Origin: Paraburkholderia caledonica NBRC 102488
GTDB lineage: Bacteria; Pseudomonadota; Gammaproteobacteria; Burkholderiales; Burkholderiaceae
DNA length: 64,000 bases
Assembly: GCF_000685095.1 (NCBI RefSeq)
Contig: NZ_BAYE01000004.1
Location: 62,001 to 126,000, forward strand
Reading direction: 5' to 3'
This document shows positions 56,911 to 64,000 of this stretch, one piece after another (within the stretch, counting starts at the first letter, position 1; each line of letters opens with the position of its first letter). The notes below the pieces were generated by a model, which had not been told where the DNA came from, ran no database searches, and worked only from the letters and a program-made list of their open reading frames with translations. Position numbers and translations under genes: made by a program.

Positions 56911-58116
56911 GTGCCCAATACCTCCGACACGCCCTATCTCGAACGCGGCACCCGCGCTTACTGGCGCGCCAGCATCGCATTACTGTTCGCGGGCTACGCC
57001 ACGTTTTCGTTGCTCTATTGCGTGCAGCCGCTGCTGCCGTCGTTTTCGGCGGCATTCAACGTGACACCTGCGCAAAGCAGTCTCACTGTATCGTTGACTA
57101 CGGCAGCGCTAGCAGTGGCCATCTTTATGGCCGGCTTCGTCTCCGAAGGCTGGAGCCGTCACAAGCTGATGACGATGTCGCTCACTGTCTCCGCGCTCCT
57201 GACCATCGGTGTGTCGATTGCGCCGCAATGGCACCAGTTGCTCGTGCTGCGCGCGCTCGAAGGTCTCGCGCTCGGCGGTGTGCCGGCCGTCGCGATGGCT
57301 TATCTCGCGGAAGAAGTGCATCCCGACGGCCTGGGTCTTGCAATGGGCCTCTATGTCGGCGGCACGGCAATCGGCGGGATGGCGGGGCGCGTGATTACGG
57401 GCATCGTCGCCGATCTGTTTTCATGGCGCGTTGCAATCGGCACGATTGGCGTGCTCGGCATTCTGTCGATGCTCGCGTTTCGTTCGCTGCTACCGCCGTC
57501 GCGCCATTTCGTGCCGCGGCGCGGGCTGGGCTTCACGCATCATCGCAGCGCGCTCGTCAGGCAGTTCAGGCGGCCGGGTCTACCCATGTTGTTCCTGCTT
57601 GGCTTCGTGCTGATGGGCAGCTTCGTCACGCTGTACAACTACATCGGCTACCGGCTGCTCGCGCCGCCGTACCGGTTGAGCCAAACCGAGATCGGCGCGA
57701 TCTTCGTGGTGTATCTGACGGGCGTGATCGCCTCGCCGTGGTCGGGACGCATGGCCGACACATTCGGCCGCGCTCGTGTGCTGACGGCAAGCCTGCTATT
57801 GATGGCCTTGGGACTCGCACTCACCATGTTGAGTCCGCTTTCGGCGATTGTCGGCGGCATCGCATGCGTGACGTTCGGCTTCTTTGCCGGACACGCCGTC
57901 GCAAGCGGCTGGGTCGGGCGTCTCGCAAAAGAGGCGAAAGGCCAGGCGGCCGCGCTATATCTGCTTGCGTACTACATCGGCTCGAGCCTGGTCGGGTCGT
58001 ACGGCGGGCACATGTGGGCCGGTTACGGATGGAACGGCGTTGCTGGACTGGTCTTCGCACTGCTCGTGATCGGCGTACTGGCGACGCTGAGGTTACGCCG
58101 GCTCGACCAGGCGTGA
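56911..58116 (+). CDS. MFS transporter, YnfM type
   Basis: 401 residues from GTG at 56911, chosen because family members begin just before YWRASIALLFAGYATFSLL. Twelve hydrophobic segments; motif A region FVSEGWSRHKLM and the loop MADTFGRARVLT. YnfM-like proteins are probable exporters of small compounds such as arabinose or drugs; function here is not shown. Confidence 0.85.
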   Translation: MPNTSDTPYLERGTRAYWRASIALLFAGYATFSLLYCVQPLLPSFSAAFNVTPAQSSLTVSLTTAALAVAIFMAGFVSEGWSRHKLMTMSLTVSALLTIGVSIAPQWHQLLVLRALEGLALGGVPAVAMAYLAEEVHPDGLGLAMGLYVGGTAIGGMAGRVITGIVADLFSWRVAIGTIGVLGILSMLAFRSLLPPSRHFVPRRGLGFTHHRSALVRQFRRPGLPMLFLLGFVLMGSFVTLYNYIGYRLLAPPYRLSQTEIGAIFVVYLTGVIASPWSGRMADTFGRARVLTASLLLMALGLALTMLSPLSAIVGGIACVTFGFFAGHAVASGWVGRLAKEAKGQAAALYLLAYYIGSSLVGSYGGHMWAGYGWNGVAGLVFALLVIGVLATLRLRRLDQA

Positions 58117-58423
58117 GTGTTACCGGCGAATCCACGACTGTTCCATCGCGCAGTTCGCCCGGCGATTCACACTGCATTGAAAATCCAAAAAAAGTAAGCA
58201 GCGCGTAAGCAACCGCTTCACACTTCGTGGCCGGGTTTGCTGCGTCGCGGCAACCGCGCGAAGCCTTGCGGCGACTGGCTTCTACGGATTGCGAATAAAC
58301 CTTCTGGATGTACCGGACGCGCCTACGCCGCCTCCGCCGTCACCTATACTCAAATCAAGCGTTGCAGCGTGCGCCTCTGAACGAGACCCGCTCATTACGC
58401 CGCCAATACAAAAGGAGACGAGT
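58117..58423. other. Intergenic, no gene seen
   Basis: 307 bases between the MFS gene and a small membrane protein gene on the same strand. No terminator or promoter stands out. Confidence 0.4.
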
Positions 58424-58609
58424 ATGACGACCTATTTCACGATCGGCGATTTCATTCTGGTCATTCCGATGGCGCTCGCCGGGGCATTATTCGTAGGCGC
58501 GCTTCCTTGCAAGACGGAATTGCGGCACAACGCGTTGCGCGTGCTGGGCGCCCTGCTCGGCGTAATGTTCGCAGTCGTGCTGGTCGAAGGCTTGCCCGCG
58601 CTCGTATAG
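58424..58609 (+). CDS. Small membrane protein, 61 residues
   Basis: From the ATG at 58424 with AAGGAGA before it. Two hydrophobic segments (IGDFILVIPMALAGALFVGAL and VLGALLGVMFAVVLVEGL) joined by a charged loop KTELRHN. A terminator follows directly. Unknown function. Confidence 0.75.
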   Translation: MTTYFTIGDFILVIPMALAGALFVGALPCKTELRHNALRVLGALLGVMFAVVLVEGLPALV

Positions 58610-58612
58610 CAA

Positions 58613-58638
58613 AAAGCCGCCTGAGCGGCGGCTTTCGT
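58613..58638 (+). terminator. Terminator of the small membrane protein gene
   Basis: AAAGCCGCC and GGCGGCTTT (58613-58621, 58627-58635) with a 5-base loop; A and T flanks allow it to serve the convergent aldo/keto reductase gene too. Confidence 0.85.
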
Positions 58639-58670
58639 ATTTGAGTTGCGTGGCGGCAGCGCCGCCGGAA

Positions 58671-59714
58671 TCAGACCGCCTGATCCGTCGACGGCTTTTC
58701 CCACAAGTTGACGCCGCCCTCCGTCGCGTAGCGGTCGATTTCCGCGAGTTCCTCTTTCGAGAACTCGAGATTCTTCAACGCACCGACATTCTCGCGCACC
58801 TGTTCCGCGCGGCTCGCGCCGATCAGCACCGAGGTCACGCGCGGGTCGCGCAACGCCCACGCAAGCGCCATTTGCGCGAGGCTTTGTCCGCGACGCTGAG
58901 CAATATCGTTCAGCTTGCGTACATGCTCAATGTTCTGCGCGCTCAAATGCTCCTCTTTCAGCGAACCGCCGCCCGGCTTGTTGACGCGCGCGTCTTGCGG
59001 CACGCCATTCAGATACTTGCCGGTGAGCAGCCCCTGTGCGAGCGGCGTGAACGCAATGGTGCCCGCGCCGACCTGTTCGAGCGTGTCGAGCAGATCCTGT
59101 TCGATCCAGCGATTGAGCATGTTGTACGCGGGCTGATGAATCAGCAACGGCACTTTGTATTCGGCGAGGAGCTTCGCCATTTCGAGCGTCTTGCTCGCCG
59201 AGTACGACGAAATGCCGATGTAAAGCGCCTTGCCCTGCTGCACCGCGCTCGCCAGTGCGCCAGCGGTTTCCTCGAGCGGCGTGTGCGCGTCGAAGCGATG
59301 CGAATAGAAAATGTCGACGTAGTCGAGGCCCATACGCTTCAGACTTTGGTCGAGACTCGCGAGCACATATTTGCGCGAACCGCCGCCTTGTCCATACGGA
59401 CCGGGCCACATGTCCCAACCGGCTTTCGACGAAATCAGCAGCTCGTCGCGATACGGTTTGAAGTCGTCCTTGAAGTGGCGGCCGAAGTTCGTTTCCGCGC
59501 TGCCATACGGTGGCCCGTAGTTGTTCGCGAGATCGAAGTGCGTGATGCCAACGTCAAATGCGGCACGCAGAATTTCGCGTTGGGTCGAGAGCGGCGTCGT
59601 ATCGCCGAAGTTGTGCCACAAGCCGAGCGACAGCGCGGGAAGTTTGAGACCCGATTTGCCGCACACGCGGTATTGCATGTCCGAATAGCGTTCTGAAGCT
59701 GCTTCGTAAGCCAT
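58671..59714 (-). CDS. Aldo/keto reductase, YghZ (L-glyceraldehyde-3-phosphate reductase) type
   Basis: 347 residues from the ATG at 59714. Tetrad Asp and Tyr in DLANNYGPPYG, Lys in SSKAGW, His in YSHRFD; NADPH site near LIGASRAEQVRENV. Length and the GLWHNFGD and GPYGQGGGSRKY blocks match YghZ, which reduces L-glyceraldehyde 3-phosphate and methylglyoxal. Confidence 0.9.
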   Translation of the reverse strand: MAYEAASERYSDMQYRVCGKSGLKLPALSLGLWHNFGDTTPLSTQREILRAAFDVGITHFDLANNYGPPYGSAETNFGRHFKDDFKPYRDELLISSKAGWDMWPGPYGQGGGSRKYVLASLDQSLKRMGLDYVDIFYSHRFDAHTPLEETAGALASAVQQGKALYIGISSYSASKTLEMAKLLAEYKVPLLIHQPAYNMLNRWIEQDLLDTLEQVGAGTIAFTPLAQGLLTGKYLNGVPQDARVNKPGGGSLKEEHLSAQNIEHVRKLNDIAQRRGQSLAQMALAWALRDPRVTSVLIGASRAEQVRENVGALKNLEFSKEELAEIDRYATEGGVNLWEKPSTDQAV

Positions 59715-59926
59715 TGCTGGTGTCCTTGATGGTGATGTCGCCCGGCAATCTGCGGGCATGGGCAATCGCATGCTGCGGGAGGTGTGCTGCTGTGGGTTTG
59801 TTTTTGTGTGCGGTCAGACCGCTATGGTAGCCAATCGACGGGATGCGTGCAGACGCCCAATATGCAGGATGGACGACTGCTTGCAGGTCCCCTACACTTT
59901 CGCCGTTCGAGCTTATGGAGCATTAA

Positions 59927-60133
59927 ATGACGAAGGCGATTTCAATCGCGTTGATTGTCGGTGGCATTCTGTTGCTGTATTTCGGCGGGCAGGCGTTCAA
60001 TTCGGTGAGCAGCGACGTGTCCCGCGTCTTTACAGGCTCACCGTCGAACAAGGCAATCATGCTGATCGTAGGCGGCGTGGTGGCGACGCTCGCGGGAATA
60101 ACGGGCATAGCCCTGTCTGGCCGCAAGCGCTAG
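59927..60133 (+). CDS. DUF3185 family small membrane protein
   Basis: 68 residues with two membrane segments: IALIVGGILLLYFGGQAFNS and IMLIVGGVVATLAGITGIAL, joined by the conserved VSRVFTGSPSNK. This is the DUF3185 pattern. Function unknown. Confidence 0.85.
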   Translation: MTKAISIALIVGGILLLYFGGQAFNSVSSDVSRVFTGSPSNKAIMLIVGGVVATLAGITGIALSGRKR

Positions 60134-60162
60134 GCGCGAAGCGGCGCAGGCCTGGGTGGCGA

Positions 60163-60189
60163 CAAAAAGGCGCTGAAAAGCGCCAAAAA
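60163..60189. terminator. Bidirectional terminator between convergent genes
   Basis: GGCGCT-GAAA-AGCGCC (60169-60184) with AAAAA on the left and AAAAAG on the right. On the reverse strand the TTTTT after the stem ends the dioxygenase-like gene. Confidence 0.8.
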
Positions 60190-60190
60190 G

Positions 60191-60952
60191 TCAGAAGGCG
60201 ATTTCAGGCTTCGCCGCTGACCGGGTGCCCGGCAACGGCACATTGCTCGCGCCGTGGTACGTGTACACGAGCGAGAACTTCACCTGATCGCTGATGTTCT
60301 TGCCCGCCGAATGCAGCGTGTTGCAATGAAAGAACACCACGTCCCCGGCTTTCAGCTCCGGCGACACGGCGGCGCGAATCCACGCCTGATTTTCCTCGAG
60401 ATCGGAGCGGAAGAACTTCGCGTCGTCGAAGCGTTCACCCGTGAATGCAGCGGTGTGCGATCCAGGCACGAACCATAGCGCGCCGTTGTCGACGGTTTCA
60501 TTGCCCAGCGCGAGCCATACCGAAACCAGGTCGTCGCGCTCGAACGACCAGTAGCGCACATCGCGATGCCAGCCGGTCAAGCTGCCGTACGCCGGATGCT
60601 TCGTCATCATGCAATTGTGATGGGCGCGCGACAGGCGCGGCTCCTCACCGAAATACAATTCCATCCAGCCGCGAATTTCCGGCGCAGTCGCCCATTCGGC
60701 GAAACTGCGATCGCGGGCATACGCGTCGAGCAATCGCCGCACGGTCTGGCCGCCGGGCGCATGCCGGGAAGACGGCGCTCCGGGGTATTGCAGATCCGCT
60801 TCGAACTCGACCGGTGCCGCGGCTTCGTTCAGCTGACGTTGCGCGACCTGCTTCATCTCCTCGTATCGCTCGACCGGCACGAGGCCAGGCACGACGACGA
60901 AGCCCTGCTCCCGCAATGCGTGAATCTGCTCTTTCTTCGAATGAAATGACAT
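60191..60952 (-). CDS. Phytanoyl-CoA dioxygenase (PhyH) family oxygenase
   Basis: 253 residues. Fe(II)/2-oxoglutarate oxygenase: HxD in GWHRDVRYW, distal His in FFHCNTLHSAGKN, and an Arg-free region after it. WFVPGSHTAAFTG is typical of the PhyH family. Substrate unknown: such bacterial enzymes include ectoine hydroxylase and natural-product oxygenases. Confidence 0.85.
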   Translation of the reverse strand: MSFHSKKEQIHALREQGFVVVPGLVPVERYEEMKQVAQRQLNEAAAPVEFEADLQYPGAPSSRHAPGGQTVRRLLDAYARDRSFAEWATAPEIRGWMELYFGEEPRLSRAHHNCMMTKHPAYGSLTGWHRDVRYWSFERDDLVSVWLALGNETVDNGALWFVPGSHTAAFTGERFDDAKFFRSDLEENQAWIRAAVSPELKAGDVVFFHCNTLHSAGKNISDQVKFSLVYTYHGASNVPLPGTRSAAKPEIAF

Positions 60953-61433
60953 GGTGTTCCGTGACCGTCGACAAACCGATGTTCGATTGTAAAACGGGCG
61001 CGATCATATCGCCCGGTGTTTGACGTCCGGCATTGCGATGAACTTGATGCAACCCGACCATTTGCGCACTGTTTGCATGCGGCTCGCGATGGCGCCGCAC
61101 ATTTCCCGGGCAGCCGCGCACGCTAATCGTCCGCGAAGGGTGCGAGCGATGCCCGTCTCAAAGCCTTCATGCACCCCGTGAAAATCCGTGTCCGCAGGGT
61201 AAAAACCGACTTTCAGACGTCACGAATCACGTGTAGCCTGCACGCATGTTGATCGCTATTCCCGCCTGTTTGCGCGCTGCACCGGCCATCAAGGCCCGCC
61301 CGGCTGTCCGCCGCGCAGTTTTTCCATCGAATCCCGGGCTCCCGCGCAGTCGATCGCGATGCCGCCATTGGCATGCTTGGTGCTGCTATTGGCGCACATT
61401 TGACCGCGCGACACGTTGCCTACCTGTGAAGCC
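60953..61433. other. Intergenic, no gene seen
   Basis: 481 bases between divergent genes. Frames here are short and shadow-like. Promoters not assigned. Confidence 0.4.
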
Positions 61434-61805
61434 ATGCATACTCTTCTGAGCACCCGTTTCACCCGAGCCGCACTCAAAGCGGCCCGCCCCGCGCGCCGCC
61501 ACGTGGTGCGCGCTCTGCGTCACCACGCCACGCGCACGCGCGCTTTAGGCGAACAATGGCGCGACGCCCGAGCGGTCGACGGCATTCGCACCTGGTTCCA
61601 TACTTTCTTCTCGGCGCTGCGCACACGCGGCGGTTCGCGCCGCTTCTCACTCCGCACGCTCCTGCGCAAACCGACACCGCTGCGTCTGAGCGCTACTCAG
61701 CGCGCGCCCGTCGCCGTGCCGGCGCAAAGCGCAAGCCGCCGCCCCCGCCGGATGTCGACGAACGGCAGCACGGGCTGGTTTGCGTTCGCGTTTGCGAGCC
61801 GCTAA
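61434..61805 (+). CDS. Possible small Arg/Ala-rich protein
   Basis: 123 residues, very basic (LLSTRFTRAALKAARPARRH...). The first 65 residues are helical and may be real; beyond that, the composition resembles high-GC out-of-frame translation. No clear ribosome binding site. It overlaps no other gene. Confidence 0.35.
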   Translation: MHTLLSTRFTRAALKAARPARRHVVRALRHHATRTRALGEQWRDARAVDGIRTWFHTFFSALRTRGGSRRFSLRTLLRKPTPLRLSATQRAPVAVPAQSASRRPRRMSTNGSTGWFAFAFASR

Positions 61806-61948
61806 CGAGCCGCTAGCGAGCCGCCAAACAGCACGCGTCGCTAGCCGCAATGATCCGGCGGCTTCGGACGGTTTAGAGCATATCAGCGCTCACGCCACGC
61901 GCGATGCCGACGCATCGCGCTTTGTCCGCACCGAACAATCGACGGCCA

Positions 61949-61988
61949 ATAAAAAACCCCGCGCGGCGCGAGCCGGCGGGGTTTTTCA
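61949..61988 (-). terminator. Terminator of metK
   Basis: AAAAACCCCGC and GCGGGGTTTTT around a 14-base G/C-rich loop, some 25 bases beyond the metK stop; symmetric enough to act in both directions. Confidence 0.8.
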
Positions 61989-62012
61989 CACTAAAGACGC
62001 GTGCAGCTAGCG

Positions 62013-63203
62013 TTAATCCGCCAACGCAGCGACCGGTTCGGTACCGGCAGCTTCCGCGAGTGCCAGAGCCTTGTCGGTCGCTTCCCACGTGAATTCCGGC
62101 TCTTCGCGGCCGAAGTGACCGTAAGCCGCGCTCTTCTCGTAGATCGGGCGCAGCAGGTCGAGCATCTGGATGATGCCCTTCGGACGCAGATCGAAATGCT
62201 CCTGCACAAGGCGCGTGATCGTTGAATCCGAAACGCGGCCCGTGCCGAACGTGTTGACCATGACCGAAGTCGGTTGCGCAACGCCAATGGCGTACGACAC
62301 CTGAATCAGGCAGCGCGATGCGAGACCGGCGGCCACGATGTTCTTCGCGACATAACGGCCCGCATAAGCAGCCGAACGGTCGACCTTCGACGGATCCTTG
62401 CCCGAGAACGCGCCGCCGCCGTGGGGCGCCGCGCCGCCGTACGTGTCGACGATGATCTTGCGTCCCGTCAAACCGCAGTCGCCTTGCGGACCGCCGATCA
62501 CGAAACGGCCGGTCGGGTTCACGAGGAATTTGATGTCGCCCTTGATGAGTTCAGCCGGCAGCGTCGGCTTGATGACTTCTTCGATCACGGCTTCGCGCAG
62601 CGTATCGAGGTCGATGTCCGGCGAGTGCTGCGTGGAAAGCACCACGGTGTCGATGGAGTGCGGCTTGCCGTCGACATAGCGCACGGTGACTTGCGACTTC
62701 GCGTCCGGACGCAGCCAGGGCAGACGGCCGTCACGGCGCAGATTCGCCTGACGCTCGACCAGACGATGCGACAGGTGGATCGGCAACGGCATCAATTCAG
62801 GCGTTTCTTCGCACGCGTAACCGAACATCAGGCCCTGGTCGCCCGCGCCCTGATCGAGGTTGTTGTCGTGCGCACGGTCCACGCCCTGAGCGATGTCCGG
62901 CGACTGCTTGTCGTACGCGACGAGCACCGCGCAGCCGCGGTAGTCGATACCGTAGTCGGTGTTGTCGTAGCCGATGCGCTTGATCGTGTTGCGCGCGATC
63001 TGGATGTAGTCGACGTTGGCGGTCGTGGTGATTTCGCCCGCGAGCACCACGAGACCCGTGTTGCACAGCGTTTCAGCGGCAACGCGCGAGTATTTGTCCT
63101 GCGTCAGGATGGCGTCGAGAATCGCGTCGGAGATCTGGTCCGCGACTTTGTCGGGATGGCCTTCGGAAACTGATTCGGAGGTGAAGAAATAGTCGTTTGC
63201 CAC
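62013..63203 (-). CDS. metK: S-adenosylmethionine synthase
   Basis: 396 residues from GTG at 63203 (AGGAG nine bases before it; the longer frame to 63242 adds 13 residues not found in the family). ATP and methionine binding motifs: [30 protein letters not shown], and the P-loop-like [17 protein letters not shown]. Makes S-adenosylmethionine from methionine and ATP. Divergent from lpxL/htrB, as in other Burkholderia. Confidence 0.95.
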   Translation of the reverse strand: MANDYFFTSESVSEGHPDKVADQISDAILDAILTQDKYSRVAAETLCNTGLVVLAGEITTTANVDYIQIARNTIKRIGYDNTDYGIDYRGCAVLVAYDKQSPDIAQGVDRAHDNNLDQGAGDQGLMFGYACEETPELMPLPIHLSHRLVERQANLRRDGRLPWLRPDAKSQVTVRYVDGKPHSIDTVVLSTQHSPDIDLDTLREAVIEEVIKPTLPAELIKGDIKFLVNPTGRFVIGGPQGDCGLTGRKIIVDTYGGAAPHGGGAFSGKDPSKVDRSAAYAGRYVAKNIVAAGLASRCLIQVSYAIGVAQPTSVMVNTFGTGRVSDSTITRLVQEHFDLRPKGIIQMLDLLRPIYEKSAAYGHFGREEPEFTWEATDKALALAEAAGTEPVAALAD

Positions 63204-63374
63204 GTTGCAGACTCCTGTTTTGTGGTTACGGTTGAGTTTCACGTAGCCAGCTTCGGGAGTCTGAAGCGGCGACGCTTTAGCGGATTACCTTACCGGCAGG
63301 CGCATATCACGTGGATCGCACCGCCCGGCTTCGCCCCGCAAGTTGTCTATTAACTCGGCGAAGCCCTTATTATA
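63204..63374 (-). promoter_or_regulatory. metK promoter and structured leader
   Basis: On the reverse strand a perfect TATAAT (63369-63374) with GTGACA about 15 bases before it is followed at once by a 9-base inverted repeat GGCTTCGCC...GGCGAAGCC (63357-63365 and 63327-63335, loop 21). The transcript would have a leader of about 160 bases beginning with this hairpin. It does not match a SAM or SAH riboswitch that I can recall. Confidence 0.5.
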
Positions 63375-63476
63375 GCGACTTCCATTGATTGTCACAGAGT
63401 GCCCACGAGTGCGGTATTACGTCCACCTCTCCGCTTTCCTGAACCCCGTCCCGCAAAACGCCTCCGTGGAGGCCAC

Positions 63477-64000
63477 ATGCTGAGCCGCCTTGGAGCCCGG
63501 CTCGCGATCGGCCTGCTCAAACTTTTCGCGCTGCTGCCGTATGGTCTCATCGCCCGTCTCGGCGACGGACTCGGCTGGCTGCTGTATCAGATTCCCAGCC
63601 GGCGCAAGCGCATCGTCCATATCAACCTGAGCCTGTGCTTCCCCCAATGGAGCGACGAGCGTCGTGAAGAAGTCGCGCAGAAGCATTTCCGCCACGCGAT
63701 CCGCAGTTACCTCGAACGCAGCGTGCAGTGGTTCGGCTCCGCCAGGAAACTCGAAAAGCTGATCCAGCTCGACAGCGCGATCGATTTGACCGACCCGAAC
63801 CTTCCGCCCACGCTTTTTCTCGGCTTTCACTTCGTGGGCATCGAGGCGGGCTCGATCTTTCTCAATTACTCGCTCAAGCGCCGTTGCGGCTCGCTTTATC
63901 AGCCGATGTCTAACCCGGAACTGGAAAAAGTCGCCAAGGCGGCCCGCGCGCGTTTCGGCGCGGACATGGCAAGCCGCGCCGACAGCGCGCGCATCGTGCT
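63477..64000 (+). CDS. lpxL: Kdo2-lipid IVA acyltransferase (LpxL/HtrB family), 3' end outside the window
   Basis: 174 visible residues from the ATG at 63477 (TGGAGG seven bases before). N-terminal membrane anchor (LARLAIGLLKLFALLPYG-like), RRKRIVHINLSLCFPQ, and the H-x4-E acyltransferase motif HFVGIE with YQPMSNPELE. It adds a secondary acyl chain to lipid A in the inner membrane. Could be the LpxL or LpxM/LpxP branch. Confidence 0.85.
   Translation, partial: MLSRLGARLAIGLLKLFALLPYGLIARLGDGLGWLLYQIPSRRKRIVHINLSLCFPQWSDERREEVAQKHFRHAIRSYLERSVQWFGSARKLEKLIQLDSAIDLTDPNLPPTLFLGFHFVGIEAGSIFLNYSLKRRCGSLYQPMSNPELEKVAKAARARFGADMASRADSARIV

Noticed and set aside
56613..58208. 531-codon forward frame, longer than the MFS gene it overlaps
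   Set aside because: Its product is Arg/Ala-rich with no membrane segments, while the overlapping frame encodes a full MFS transporter.

Overview
The window looks like a stretch of a high-GC betaproteobacterial chromosome, most likely Burkholderia sensu lato (probably Paraburkholderia). I infer this from the order diaA-yraN-rsmI next to a BON-domain lipoprotein, an H-NS/BpH3-type protein, the form of MetK, a HiPIP gene and codon use. No database search was possible, so names rest on motifs, length and gene order.

Positions 1 to about 12150 are an accessory island that abuts the 3' end of a tRNA-Ala(CGC) gene (12154-12229). It carries a Rad3/DinG-like helicase with a C-terminal PD-(D/E)XK-type nuclease motif, a GHKL (HSP90/MutL/MORC-like) ATPase lying between two decayed tyrosine recombinase genes, ribbon-helix-helix proteins, a VbhA-like antitoxin with no Fic toxin, several unknown genes, and a plasmid-type replication module (RPA-family initiator, AlpA-like HTH protein, iteron-like repeats). 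It reads as the relic of one or more integrated plasmid-like elements carrying a possible defence cargo.

From 12230 onward the sequence is ordinary core chromosome. 12.2-18.9 kb holds envelope and housekeeping genes: cytochrome c, DolP-like BON protein, diaA, yraN, rsmI, rlpA, a metallo-beta-lactamase-fold hydrolase, a DEDD exonuclease and an Lrp regulator. 19-34 kb holds a CDF transporter, an H-NS protein, a HugZ-like protein, an MFS permease, a Liv-type binding protein, a nitronate monooxygenase, a dienelactone hydrolase, an amidase, a HiPIP, an FAD oxidoreductase and an AAA+ ATPase. 33.9-41.3 kb is a sugar locus: an aldose epimerase divergent from a LacI regulator followed by a YtfQ-YtfR-YtfT-YjfF ABC transporter, with three copies of one operator-like sequence.

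41.9-46.2 kb has ferredoxin-NADP reductase, a NarL-type two-component pair and an amino-acid permease. 46.4-54.1 kb is a seven-gene molybdenum hydroxylase cluster of the cox type (S-L-M-D-E-G-XdhC); the large subunit has AYRGAGR rather than the CO dehydrogenase AYRCSFR loop, so its substrate is probably not CO. 54-64 kb has a PepSY-type membrane protein with a Fur-like box, SrkA kinase, an MFS exporter, an aldo/keto reductase, small membrane proteins, a phytanoyl-CoA-dioxygenase-like enzyme, metK with a structured leader, and the start of a divergent lpxL/htrB gene.
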